Shown one piece after another: positions 22,901 through 32,593 of a DNA stretch of 64,000 nucleotides (position 1 is the first letter of the stretch; each line of letters starts with the position of its first letter). The DNA is from Sugiyamaella lignohabitans (taxonomy: Eukaryota > Ascomycota > Dipodascomycetes > Dipodascales > Trichomonascaceae), in assembly GCF_001640025.1 (NCBI RefSeq), contig NC_031672.1, forward strand, positions 5,394,001-5,458,000, read 5' to 3'. The position numbers and the translations under genes were made by a program. The notes beneath the pieces were generated by a model. That model ran no database searches. It was not told where the DNA came from and worked only from the letters and a program-made list of their open reading frames with translations.

Positions 22901-23294
22901 TTCTCTCGGAGTCGTTGGAGTCAGTGCGAGTAATGTGACTATTGTCTCTAATGCGACTTATATCAACTCAACATTTTCTAACTCGACCATATCCAACTCG
23001 ACTATATCCAACTCTACAAGTTTCAATTCCACAGTGTCTAATTCGACGTCTTCAAACTCTACTTTGAATACCTCTTTGACTACTCAATGGATCGTGAGCA
23101 ATGTCGCCGTCAATATCTCTAGTCCGTTCAATGTCAAGACATTCAATGCGTCCAATATTGTCTTCCCATATGGTAATGATTCTCTCATTGCCCTCGGTCA
23201 ATCTTATACCTCACGTTACGTTCAGATTGCAATTGAGGGGTCTTATGACTCTTCTGGCAATGGTGGAACAATTGCTGAATTTGTACTCTCTTAA
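19998..23294 (+). CDS. ATH1: Acid trehalase, GH65 family, secreted or vacuolar
   Basis: Acid trehalase splits trehalose into two glucoses outside the cell or in the vacuole. Exons 19998-21599 and 21651-23294 give 1,081 residues. The intron at 21600-21650 has GTAAGT and GCTAAC. Splicing creates FDYEYHINADIVQAQWQYFL, the GH65 active-site segment; the first codon of exon 2 is Glu535, the presumed general acid. The nearer AG at 21643-21644 would bring TAG into frame. An N-terminal hydrophobic signal (SLVILLLLFES) and FPRD resemble a secretory leader with a processing site. Other landmarks are FWDADTWMSP and the C-terminal beta domain. A block of seven NST sequons lies at 22965-23063. The yeast protein is about 1,210 residues. 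The gene converges on DAP1, 162 bp away. Confidence 0.94.
22965..23063 (+). repeat. Degenerate 15-bp tandem repeat coding NST sequons
   Basis: Thirty-three codons of ATH1 encode an NST followed by six five-residue units of the form xxNST, so seven potential N-glycosylation sites are spaced every five residues. Codon use differs between units (aactcaaca, aactcgacc, aattccaca), so this is an old protein-level repeat and not a recent slippage tract. Confidence 0.85.
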
Positions 23295-23456
23295 ACTTAT
23301 TATAGATAACTGTAAACTAAATACCACGATCCTTTATGACCACTCAATCAATATTTACGTCTTTACTTGTCATAAATGGCACTTATATTGGTATTTGGGT
23401 TAATACCTATCATTCGCGCAGAATTGACATATAAATATGAGCTCCCTGTTGCATCT

Positions 23457-23975
23457 CTACCTGTGCTTGGGCTCGTTGACAAGCGATCCTACTACAGGAT
23501 ACTTTGACTCGAACAACGACTTCCAATCATTTAGAGTATTTTGCTGACCTTCCGTTAAATCATCCAAGAGATCAATGGGCTCTTCGATGGGAGTAAGAAC
23601 CGCTTCATCAAAAGAATTCAATGCTAATCCTCGTGAAGCATCCCGACCAGCAAAATTAGCATACGGACCTCCCGGCCCATAAAAGGAGCGACCAGCTGAA
23701 ACATCGTAAACCTTTCCATGTACAGCTAATAGCACATGGGGATCATCCTTGCCATTAAACTTTTGTAAAGTACTCGGAGTGTAGTCAATGAATTCAAGGG
23801 GTTCAAGTTTAGAGAGGAACACGCCATCGTCATCTTCATCCAGGTTCTGCTTCTTAAAAAAGAACTTTCGAATTGCAAACAACAGAATAAGAATTCCGAA
23901 CCCCCATTTAACCAATGGGTGATAACCCTCTGTGGTCTCTTGTATAGGTACTTTCGGAGTGATTTGATCAGACAT
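23457..23975 (-). CDS. DAP1: Dap1-like membrane-associated haem protein
   Basis: A 172-residue cytochrome-b5-like protein of the MAPR family (Dap1/PGRMC1), which binds haem through Tyr and supports sterol synthesis by the P450 Erg11 in the ER. An N-terminal membrane segment (WGFGILILLFAIRKFF) precedes the domain. The domain shows YDVSAGRSFYGPGGPYANFA and GRDASRGLA, the family's haem-pocket region. It lacks the two histidines of true cytochrome b5, as expected. Yeast Dap1 is 152 residues. Its start lies 195 bp from the divergent NIP100 start. Confidence 0.93.
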   Translation of the reverse strand: MSDQITPKVPIQETTEGYHPLVKWGFGILILLFAIRKFFFKKQNLDEDDDGVFLSKLEPLEFIDYTPSTLQKFNGKDDPHVLLAVHGKVYDVSAGRSFYGPGGPYANFAGRDASRGLALNSFDEAVLTPIEEPIDLLDDLTEGQQNTLNDWKSLFESKYPVVGSLVNEPKHR

Positions 23976-24170
23976 TTTATCAATGGCTTGAAATTATGTT
24001 CCGGCCAGTTTTATATGAATTGGCAGAGGAACCAATTGTTTGCGGGGTTTACTAATTCCGTCAACACATTACCGCGTACGCGGAAGCGACTTAGCTACAA
24101 TTGCATGTGATAAAAGCAACGATTGTCTAACGCGTTCAATACGACTCTCCAGCAACTTGACAACTTGCCA

Positions 24171-27100
24171 ATGGAGATAGGTACTAGAGTATCAGTTCGT
24201 GGAGATGTCGGAACACTGCGGTTTTTAGGAGAAACCCAATTTGCCCCGGGATCATGGGCAGGCATTGAATTGGATCTTCCAAACGGTAAGAACAATGGTT
24301 CGGTCGGTGGAGTCCAATACTTCGCTTGTGAGAATGGGGACCGGGAAAACAAACTATTCGGTCTTTTTGTGAGACCCGCTACAGTCGAGATAGTGAGGTC
24401 TCAGGCGAGTAAAACTGATCAAAATAAGGACTACGGAGCCCTTGTCTCGAAGAATTTCACAAGATCTAGTTTGGTTCAGGCGAGAAGCAACAGCCAACTC
24501 GGGCCTCGAAGCATATCGAGCTCACCTTCACGTTCTATATCGCAAAAGGGCCTTATAAGCTCACCATCTAGTTCACCCAAAAGATCCTCTAGATCTCCAT
24601 CCAGAAATGTCAATGGCAGTTACGGGGCCCCAGTCATACTTGGTTCACCTCCAACCCTCCTACCAACTGACTCGTCGGAAATGGAATCTGCCTCCAGAAT
24701 TCGCTCTGGTGTCCACTTATTTGGAAGTCCTATGGCAGAATCTAGGAGGGATTCAGTTGTAACGTCTCCATCCAGGAGTCCAAATTTTGAAGATGGTATA
24801 CCTTCAAATCTATCCAGGCAGCTTGAGACCCTGAAGTCCAAGCTCAAAATAATGGAACGGAAGCGACAAGAAGATAGAGAAAAACTTCAATTTATGCAGT
24901 CACAGAACAAGTCAGTAGGTAGACTGGAAAATATTATCAAGCGACTTCAACTGAAGTTAACTCCAATGCACGAAGAGATTCAATCTTTACGATCCCGATT
25001 GTCAGAGGCAGAAGAAGCGACCTCAAAAATTAATAGCGAACAGATTGACGAAGCGCTAGAACTTGCGACTGTTGACAAAGAGATGGCTGAGGAAAGAAGC
25101 GAGAGTATTGCTATGGAGTTATTCGCCCTCAAGAACAAGCTAGAACAGGTGCAGACCGAATGTGAGATACTCCGTGAAGAAAACGCTTTGTATTCTCAGG
25201 TGGATGTTGGCAGTGATGACTTGCACTCTCTAGAGGATGGATCTAGCTTGAAGAGTACTATTGTAGCGCTTGAAGTGCGGAACGAAAGACTCGAAGAGGC
25301 TCTAGTACGCTTGCGAAACTTGAGCCTCACTCAGGAAACAGCAGATAAGGAGAAGATATCAGATTTGGAATCGGAGGTGAAGGAACTTTATAAGCTTCAA
25401 ACTAGCTATGAGAGGACCAATGAAAAACTAGTGCAAGCAGAAAGCGTAATTCTCGATCTTAAACAACAATTAGATAGTGCGCTGGGAGCAGAGGACATGA
25501 TTGAAAGTTTAACTGAGCAGAATTTGGAGTTAAGTGAGAAGTGCGAAGAGCTAAAATCTACCATTGATGAATTAGAGATCCTAAAAGAGTTAAACGACGA
25601 GCTGGAGGCTAACCACTCACATAGAGAGAAGCAGCTGTTGAGTGAAATAGAATCTCTTCAAGCATTACATCGCGAAAACAGAGAAAAGCTCAATGACTTA
25701 GATGTGCGCAATGGTAATCTTGAGCTCGCTATCCTAAAATATCGCGAACTGGTGACGAATTTGAATCAGGAAGTATCCGCTCTTAGATCTGGGAACGAAA
25801 TAGGGAGTTCCCAAAATCTGGAAGATCGTAATCGCAAAATTCATGACTTGAGCTTGAAATTAGCTTCATCATCAGTCGAGTCAAAAGCAAGAACTTTGGA
25901 ATTAGAATCATATAAGTTTGATGCCCAACAAGCACTGGAACAGATGGAGATAATGAGATGCTACCTACCGGCAGAGTTGTCTAGCGATGAGACTGCTATA
26001 CAGTCTCTCTTCCTGATAGAAAAAACTGTATTCCAATCTTCATTGCTTTACTCGTACTTCAGGGAAAAGGTTCTTAACGATAGAGCGGAGGCGAAAGAAG
26101 ATATTGATGACGATTCCTTAGTTGTTACAAGTCTAAAAATATGCTTTTATCTTGTTCAAATACAATGGATGGCAATGCGCTTAAGTACTACCATCAGGTA
26201 CTCAGGTGAGAAGTTTACCTTATTTTCGGCTGTTTACAGCCAAGTCTCCAGTGTAGAGGCGTCTTTCAAGTCTAATATTCAGCGCTTAAAGAATGGTGAT
26301 TTGAGTGACGCTTTGTACATGAAGACCTTGCGAGGTATTGCCTTAAAATTATCGTCCTTGAGTGATAGCTATGATGATAAGTATTTGCCGGACCCAACGT
26401 TCTTGACACTCGATAAGATCCGCTTGTTACTAGAATTGCTGGACATATCTGTTGAAGGGGACATGAGACTGCAACTCTCCAAAATATTAGACAGCAAGAA
26501 AATTGTATCTCGCTTATTTTCGAATTGGAAGTCAATACGGAGAGAAAAGCATAGGACTTTTGGCCTAGATTCAAGTAGTGTGGAACTCCTAAATTCATTA
26601 CAGGAGAACCTAAAGAAGCTGTTGAATTTCATTATAAGTGTCTATGCTTTAGATGATGGCGAAGAAGATTTAGTTCTTGCTGATTTTGATTCAAAACATG
26701 ACTTTGGAGGACAAGCGAAGAAATGTGTCAATGCCTTCGATAGCCCCACGACCAATGAGGATTTCAAAGGTTTTATTACCTCAACCCTTCGAAAGATAAA
26801 AGAGCTATCCGATATTTTCAATAAAGCAGTTGCGCGAGAGCTCCCCGATAATCCATGGCGAGTAAAGGAAAGGCAAATAAGTGAGCTTCACTCTAGCCAA
26901 CAGGCTATGGACAAGGAACTTGAGGTGCTCAAATTCGAGTGTCAGGGGTTGGCAACCCTCCTCAAAACGAAGGACCGAACCATCGAAGAATTAGAAGTAA
27001 AGCTTGGACTTATAAACTCGAAGCTCTCAAAATCGAAACAACAGGATAAACTAGTGGCAGAATTAAGGAAATCTTTATCTGATTCTATTTCTCAGAGTCG

Positions 27101-27563
27101 TTCTTTAAGTGCTGCATTGAGCGAATTGAAAAAGACTGTAAAAGAACAGGAGCGGGCTCTTAAACGTTATCAAAAGGCGGATATCACTGGGTTCAAAGAA
27201 AATGAGCTTCTGTCTATCATCAATCTATCAGCTCTTAGTTTAGAAAGAGAAGTGGTTGGGCTGAGAAGCACAATTGCATATCTTAGTAAGAGTAAAGATG
27301 TCCTGATGGTCAATATGGGTCAAGACGAAGACTATCTAGAACCACTGTCCGCCCACCCCTCTTGTCATAAAAGCGAACTGTATAGCAAGTGCCGACCGTT
27401 GTTCAAAGACCTGAGAAGAGCTGCGGGTGATTTTCAAGTTCTGAGCTTCAAGATTGGAGAACATCTTTGGAAGTCTCGTAAGAACAGTTCTGAGGTGATA
27501 TTTCTCTCGCAGCATCAAATCCTACAGGATATAGACTGGTGTATTGGTGATGTATTAATGTAA
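24171..27563 (+). CDS. NIP100: Dynactin p150-Glued/Nip100-like subunit
   Basis: Large dynactin subunit of about 1,130 residues that couples dynein to microtubules and cargo. The N-terminal CAP-Gly domain is clear at about residues 3-75 (TRVSVRGDVGTLRFLG, GSWAGIELD, GKNNGSVGGVQYF, LFGLFVRPATV). A basic Ser/Pro-rich linker follows to about 210, then long coiled coil at about 215-600 and a second coil near 900-1040, the normal p150 layout. I start at the ATG at 24171, just before the CAP-Gly domain. The frame stays open upstream to a TTG at 24123, and an extra 5' exon cannot be excluded, although the TCTAAC upstream is too far (22 nt) from its AG compared with other introns here. The gene ends 47 bp from convergent GPI3. 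Confidence 0.88.
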   Translation: MEIGTRVSVRGDVGTLRFLGETQFAPGSWAGIELDLPNGKNNGSVGGVQYFACENGDRENKLFGLFVRPATVEIVRSQASKTDQNKDYGALVSKNFTRSSLVQARSNSQLGPRSISSSPSRSISQKGLISSPSSSPKRSSRSPSRNVNGSYGAPVILGSPPTLLPTDSSEMESASRIRSGVHLFGSPMAESRRDSVVTSPSRSPNFEDGIPSNLSRQLETLKSKLKIMERKRQEDREKLQFMQSQNKSVGRLENIIKRLQLKLTPMHEEIQSLRSRLSEAEEATSKINSEQIDEALELATVDKEMAEERSESIAMELFALKNKLEQVQTECEILREENALYSQVDVGSDDLHSLEDGSSLKSTIVALEVRNERLEEALVRLRNLSLTQETADKEKISDLESEVKELYKLQTSYERTNEKLVQAESVILDLKQQLDSALGAEDMIESLTEQNLELSEKCEELKSTIDELEILKELNDELEANHSHREKQLLSEIESLQALHRENREKLNDLDVRNGNLELAILKYRELVTNLNQEVSALRSGNEIGSSQNLEDRNRKIHDLSLKLASSSVESKARTLELESYKFDAQQALEQMEIMRCYLPAELSSDETAIQSLFLIEKTVFQSSLLYSYFREKVLNDRAEAKEDIDDDSLVVTSLKICFYLVQIQWMAMRLSTTIRYSGEKFTLFSAVYSQVSSVEASFKSNIQRLKNGDLSDALYMKTLRGIALKLSSLSDSYDDKYLPDPTFLTLDKIRLLLELLDISVEGDMRLQLSKILDSKKIVSRLFSNWKSIRREKHRTFGLDSSSVELLNSLQENLKKLLNFIISVYALDDGEEDLVLADFDSKHDFGGQAKKCVNAFDSPTTNEDFKGFITSTLRKIKELSDIFNKAVARELPDNPWRVKERQISELHSSQQAMDKELEVLKFECQGLATLLKTKDRTIEELEVKLGLINSKLSKSKQQDKLVAELRKSLSDSISQSRSLSAALSELKKTVKEQERALKRYQKADITGFKENELLSIINLSALSLEREVVGLRSTIAYLSKSKDVLMVNMGQDEDYLEPLSAHPSCHKSELYSKCRPLFKDLRRAAGDFQVLSFKIGEHLWKSRKNSSEVIFLSQHQILQDIDWCIGDVLM

Positions 27564-27610
27564 ATAAATAATAAATATAGACTTAATCGTGATCCTGAAA
27601 GTTTCTGATC

Positions 27611-28994
27611 TTAATCTTTTTTCTGGGATTCAGTCAAGTCACAGTTCACAATTTTTTTCGGCCATTTCTTAGCTCTGTCAATAAGCTCTTCGGGCCAGAA
27701 CCACTGAAGAAATAAGTAAAACAAAGTATCAACGATAATGCAGACGACAAAGAGCTTTCCTGCCCATGGGCCACAACGATAATATTTCTGCAGCCTCTCT
27801 ACCAATGGCTCGTCATCCCTTACGGTCTTGCTTATATGATCATACACCGCCTCAGTTCTTTCCGCTACGTCTTCCCAACAGTACATACCCTTAATCTCTT
27901 CATGGAAGAGATAGGTATCTATTCTTTTGTTTTCAATCAAAGATATCGCATGAAGTGTACTGTCTACCAACGAGTCTTCAGACGGGGACGCGAATACAGT
28001 CATATGGGAAGGTAGCACTTCGGGAATTCCTCCTACTTTAGTTGTGACAACTAATAGTCCACAAGAAGCAGCTTCAACAATCACGGTGCCAAATGCTTCT
28101 GTTAAAGTAGGATGCAAGTAAATATGACCAGAAACCATGACCTCCCGAACCATTTCATGTCGAATACTTCCTATTAAATCTACTCTTTCCTGTAAGCGAA
28201 ACTTTTCCCTCATTTGCTGTAGATCGACTTCCTTGGGCCCACTACCTGCTATAACGAAATCAACCTTTGAATTCAAAGCACATATTCTGGGAATTATTGC
28301 CGTTAACAAATCAGCCCCTTTGTTAGAGTATAGTCTAGAGATGACTACAATCGTTATACGATCTTTGCTGGCCCTAGACGGATCTGGTCGAAAGTTGTCT
28401 GAGACAACTGCATTGGGGATAACACTAACGTTGGATGGGTGAAGTGCTGCTCTTAATACTGTATTTTCTTTGCACGTGTGTGAGACGCAAATTGCATGGC
28501 TGACGTCAGATAATGTGAACTTCAACAGTTTGTTAGTCGCGATACTGCCAGCATCAGCAAAGCCGAAGAGCGAATGATCCGTAAAAACCGTCTTCAACCC
28601 CATCGTACGCCCATGAATTATTGCTTCATGACAAAGACTACTGAGACTTGCGTGACCATGGATGATATCAATTTGTTCTCTAACTACAATTTGCCGTAAT
28701 ATGGGGAAGAAGGAAAATACCGTCGGGAATGTGCTTTCTCTATAAAGAACTAAAAATGGCACGTAGTACACTTTGAGGCCATTGCTGAGTACGCGCACTC
28801 CATTTCTTGACCCATACGCATGAGTTATAATTATCACCGAATGTCCTCGGTTAATTAATTCCTGCGAAAGCTGGTGGACGTGCAACTCTATTCCTCCTGC
28901 CTGGGGATAAAAGAAGTCAGAGACCATCCTAGGTTGTTAGTTGAATTTGCTTTTAAATAAAGTACTGTTAAACTCACGCTATGTTATAAACCAT
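27611..28994 (-). CDS. SPT14: GPI3/SPT14, PIG-A catalytic subunit of GPI-GlcNAc transferase
   Basis: Catalytic subunit of the ER complex that makes GlcNAc-PI, the first step of GPI-anchor synthesis. Exons 28994-28978 (17 nt) and 28928-27611 give 444 residues. The long frame begins at MVSDFFYPQAGG, but family members have a few residues before that. An intron at 28929-28977 (GTGAGT, AACTAAC, CTAG) adds them, giving MVYNIAMVSDFF. A GT4-type glycosyltransferase fold follows, with the nucleotide-sugar EX7E motif in TEAFGTVIVEAASCG. A C-terminal membrane segment (VVCIIVDTLFYLFLQWF) anchors it, also as in PIG-A. With CWH43 this is the second GPI-anchor gene in the window, though they are not neighbours. 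Confidence 0.95.
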
Positions 28995-29685
28995 TTTAAA
29001 CTGATCCGGTAACAAACCGATATAATGTCTAGAGAAAACTGCTTCAAGACTTCCCCGTATTTTTGCAAGTTGGTTCATCCAGAAATCCCACCCGTTTTAA
29101 TAATAAATATCATGCAACTGGTGAACTAACTTGTGTAGGGCAATGTGAGAGAACAGGTCCACTCATATCGATCCTATCCATATTCTGTCTGAGAAGTGAG
29201 CAACTATATCATCCACTACGGAAAGTGAGCAAAGACAAAACTTTAGGGCTGATAAAAAATTATGACTTGGTGAATATTTTGAAAACTGAGTTGGAAGTCA
29301 CGTGAAGCTCTATGTTGCAGGCAAGATAAGCGATGAGTCCGACGTTATAATTAGATCCCTGTCAAGTTGCATATGCACTACGACTTACGACCCCCGTTTA
29401 TTGGAGGCAGTGATAAACTCGAAGAGGTTAATGCCTAAGTCACTTCCCATATTCAATTATTTTAGTGGTGATAGTATCTTATCGATATTGCTTAGGATTC
29501 AAGCTTAGTACTCTTCTCTTAGTCTTTTAAGCTATATTGTGGCGTGTTCAGGTTAGCTCTCAAACTGTGGCTGGGTCGTACTGTAAGCTGCTACCGAGTT
29601 TAAGCGAAACTGTAGTTACTCGTTTGCTGGGTAGTGACCCGATATAAGAGGAAGGGAAGCCCCTGTTAGAACATTTTGATTCGGA
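28995..29685. other. Divergent promoter region, SPT14/TRE-like
   Basis: About 690 bp between divergent starts. It contains an E-box in GTCACGTG context at 29297-29304. Two small frames (29063-29305 and 29302-29508, 80 and 68 codons) have no ATG start and no similarity I recognise. A CTAAC followed 9 nt later by AG near 29125-29138 looks like an acceptor, but no matching donor and exon give a good frame. Confidence 0.45.
29299..29304. promoter_or_regulatory. CACGTG E-box in GTCACGTG context
   Basis: The hexamer sits in GTCACGTGAA, which fits the Cbf1 consensus RTCACRTG of ascomycete yeasts. It lies between the divergent SPT14 and TRE-like genes. Function is inferred from the motif only. Confidence 0.35.
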
Positions 29686-32439
29686 ATGCCTGAAGAAGTA
29701 CATTCTTCTGTGGGAACGAGGCAGTCGCCTTCTTTGACCCCTGATGAATTACCCCCTTCATATGAAGTCGTCGTTGAAACAGATGATACCAATTTTGAGA
29801 TAAGTAGCGACAGCGAAGGCGAGGGAGAAGAAATCCCTTTTATCTCCAGGCCCACCATAACTAATACAGGGTTTGGCACTAGAAGGGTGCCAAATTTACC
29901 TAGCTGGATGTTGGAGCATCATGACTTCGGGAGACCGGCAAGTGCCACGAGATCAAGAAGAGAAAGTGATGCTGAGCAGCAAAGGGGTAGTTCCGACCAT
30001 GGTACTCCCAGAAATTCTGAGGAACAAGAACTTCACCGAGAGATGGAATTCTTCGAGGTACTTGACCCTGAAAATCCTTCTGTCTCTCTCCCACATACCA
30101 TGTATGTCAGAGCCAGCCAAGTTTCGAAGCGGTTTGCTCAGAAGATCAGCTCATCCTTAATAATACCTGTACAGCAGATGATTGTAGATCCTGTCGCAAA
30201 GTTCTGGACCCATTTAAATGCCAGAATAGACGCCGGTCTTGGAAGATTGGGTAATCCATTGATGCTGCGACGGCTGGCATATCTGATTATTGTATCGGCC
30301 ACGGTTTTTGGTGCTATCGCACTTGGAATTGTACCTACCGATTCAGGATTTGGTAATGGAGATGGTCTCTTTGGACATGGCCGGTTCCACGATCATCGCA
30401 AAGTTAGAACTTATATCAAAGATGCGATATCAGCAGAGTCTCTACGAGATACTATGGAATATATGACATCAATGGCCCATATGGCTGGCACGTCTGGTGA
30501 CTACATTCTAGGTGAGCACGTGGAGAATTTATTAAATAGCTACGGTATTGGGCCTGTAGAATTTAACACAGAGCATGTATACTTGACATCATCAAATTCG
30601 ACAGATTCGGCGATGGAGCTCAAACTGATAGATTCAAACGGCAATGTTCAGCATGAGGCGAAATTATATGAATCTCAAGCTTTAGATCACCCGACAGAGT
30701 CTCAAACTCAACCACGACCGTTTCATGCACTAGCGGCGTCTGGGAGCGGAACGGGCCATATAATATATGCCAATTATGGAACGAAAGAAGACTTCAAATT
30801 TCTCTCTGAGAAAGGTGTTGATATCAAAGGTTCGATAGTATTTATGAAAATGGGTCGGATGGCCCTAGGGCTGAAAGTTAAGCTGGCGGAACAGGCAGGT
30901 GCAGTCGGGGTCGTAACTTTCAGTGAAAAGTTGCAAAAAGATACAAAACTTTGGCCCGACGGTCCAGACTATTCCGCAGATGCAGTAGAACGGGACTCTG
31001 TGGGAATTTCTGCGATTTATCCGGGTGATATCCTGACCCCTGGATGGTCATCTTCGAGGACACCGCAGGTTATCGAGTATAAAGAAGCTCGGAACGTTCC
31101 TAAAATTCCAAGTATTCCGGTGTCTTGGAATAGTGCAGAGCCTTTTCTTAATGCCTTGAAGGGCCATGGGATCCATGTGCCAGATTGGGGAAACAATGGC
31201 CAGCCAGCAGGCGTCCAAGAATGGTGGACAGGTGATAAATCTGCCCCAACTGTATTTCTGAAGAACGAGCCGATCATTGGTGAACGTCATGAGATTTGGA
31301 ATGTACTTGCACGAATCGAGGGACTTGAACAGTATGATAAAGCTGTTATCATTGGTGCTCAACGAGATGCCTATTGTTATGGCAGTGTGGACCCTATGTC
31401 GGGTACAGCCATTCTACTCGAGGTGGCCAGAATATTTTCTACTTTATATACTCAGTTGGGCTGGACCCCATTGAGACCTATTTATTTTGTCAGTTGGGAT
31501 GGCTCTGAACATAACATTGCTGGGAGTACAGAATGGGTGGAGGCCCATAGTGAGGATTTGAAAAAGGATGGACTAGTGTACATTCATCTTGATTCGGCTG
31601 TTTCTGGTAATAATTTGAATGTCATGGGACACCCACTCTTTGATGGAATAGTGAACAGTATTTTGAAAGATATAAGCGATCCAATTGTCAATACCACTTC
31701 TGTTGCAGATTCCTATGGTGATAGTCATATTAAAACAATAAAAGATATTGGGGATTATCTTCCATTTTTATCGCACACAGGAGTTCCTGCAATCACTATG
31801 AGATTCGAAAACAGAGAGTCTACTTTTCCAAAACATAGTTGTTACGATTCCTTGGAGTGGATGAAAAAATTTGGGGACCCAGATTTTCGGTATCATAAGG
31901 CATTAACAGAAATTGTGTCATTTTTGGTCCTACGCTTTGCTGACGAGCCTGTGATTCCATTTAATGTTGCTGCGTATGGAGATCAGTTGCATGGATATAT
32001 ACGAGATTTGGAGATATATGCTCGGGCCTCGCCAGGATGGTCGGAAAATGGCCATAAAATGGACTTCAATAAACTAGTTCATGCATCTGATACAATGATT
32101 CAGGGGGGCGTATACTTTAACGAATGGTTCAATGAATGGCTTAATATAGTCCCTGTGGGGGAATCACCAATGATGACTGGACATAGATGGGGTTGGAATA
32201 ATCGACTGTTAGAGCTGGACAAACATCTTCTAGAAAGGAATGGACTTCCTGGTCGTAACTGGTTTAAGCATGTAATATTTGGACCGCAGCTGTGGCATCC
32301 GACCACAGGAGACTATGAGTGGAGCACTTTTCCAGGAATTCGAGATGCAATTGAGGCTGGCGATTGGGAAACCGCAGTACAGGAAGTCGAACATGTGGCA
32401 GAAATGATATCGTTTGCCTGCAATCGTTTTGTACAGTAG
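29686..32439 (+). CDS. Transferrin-receptor-like protein, Tre1/Tre2 type
   Basis: A 917-residue type II membrane protein of the M28/transferrin-receptor family. In yeast, Tre1 and Tre2 help Bsd2 and Rsp5 send the metal transporter Smf1 for degradation. The N-terminus has a PPSY motif (residues 23-26) that fits binding to the WW domains of Rsp5. One membrane segment lies at about 197-217 (LAYLIIVSATVFGAIALGIV), followed by a PA domain, an M28-like fold and a dimerisation domain. The peptidase site looks dead: GAQRDAY has Gln559 where active members have a zinc His, and WDGSEH has Ser607 in place of the catalytic Glu. The Asp in SVDPMSG and the His in KHSCYDSLEW remain. Vps70 is a related alternative; the PPxY motif favours Tre1/2. 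Confidence 0.82.
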   Translation: MPEEVHSSVGTRQSPSLTPDELPPSYEVVVETDDTNFEISSDSEGEGEEIPFISRPTITNTGFGTRRVPNLPSWMLEHHDFGRPASATRSRRESDAEQQRGSSDHGTPRNSEEQELHREMEFFEVLDPENPSVSLPHTMYVRASQVSKRFAQKISSSLIIPVQQMIVDPVAKFWTHLNARIDAGLGRLGNPLMLRRLAYLIIVSATVFGAIALGIVPTDSGFGNGDGLFGHGRFHDHRKVRTYIKDAISAESLRDTMEYMTSMAHMAGTSGDYILGEHVENLLNSYGIGPVEFNTEHVYLTSSNSTDSAMELKLIDSNGNVQHEAKLYESQALDHPTESQTQPRPFHALAASGSGTGHIIYANYGTKEDFKFLSEKGVDIKGSIVFMKMGRMALGLKVKLAEQAGAVGVVTFSEKLQKDTKLWPDGPDYSADAVERDSVGISAIYPGDILTPGWSSSRTPQVIEYKEARNVPKIPSIPVSWNSAEPFLNALKGHGIHVPDWGNNGQPAGVQEWWTGDKSAPTVFLKNEPIIGERHEIWNVLARIEGLEQYDKAVIIGAQRDAYCYGSVDPMSGTAILLEVARIFSTLYTQLGWTPLRPIYFVSWDGSEHNIAGSTEWVEAHSEDLKKDGLVYIHLDSAVSGNNLNVMGHPLFDGIVNSILKDISDPIVNTTSVADSYGDSHIKTIKDIGDYLPFLSHTGVPAITMRFENRESTFPKHSCYDSLEWMKKFGDPDFRYHKALTEIVSFLVLRFADEPVIPFNVAAYGDQLHGYIRDLEIYARASPGWSENGHKMDFNKLVHASDTMIQGGVYFNEWFNEWLNIVPVGESPMMTGHRWGWNNRLLELDKHLLERNGLPGRNWFKHVIFGPQLWHPTTGDYEWSTFPGIRDAIEAGDWETAVQEVEHVAEMISFACNRFVQ

Positions 32440-32593
32440 AGATAGTCTGGTTCATATACACCAGATGTGAAAATAAGCTCCGTCTTCTAGGCCCAGTGTG
32501 TGATATCTAATATGACTGAAGCTTGTGATAAGATTGTAAAATAGATTAAAGGTAATAATAACAATTAAGTAATATAAAGTAATATACAACAGC

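Noticed and set aside
24121..24153. TCTAAC...CCAG upstream of NIP100 as an acceptor
   Set aside because: The branch-to-AG distance of 22 nt is outside the 7-12 nt seen in all supported introns, and no donor exon is evident.
29063..29508. Two small overlapping + frames with an apparent 3' splice site before them
   Set aside because: No ATG, no suitable donor and exon, and no recognisable protein; likely chance in promoter DNA.
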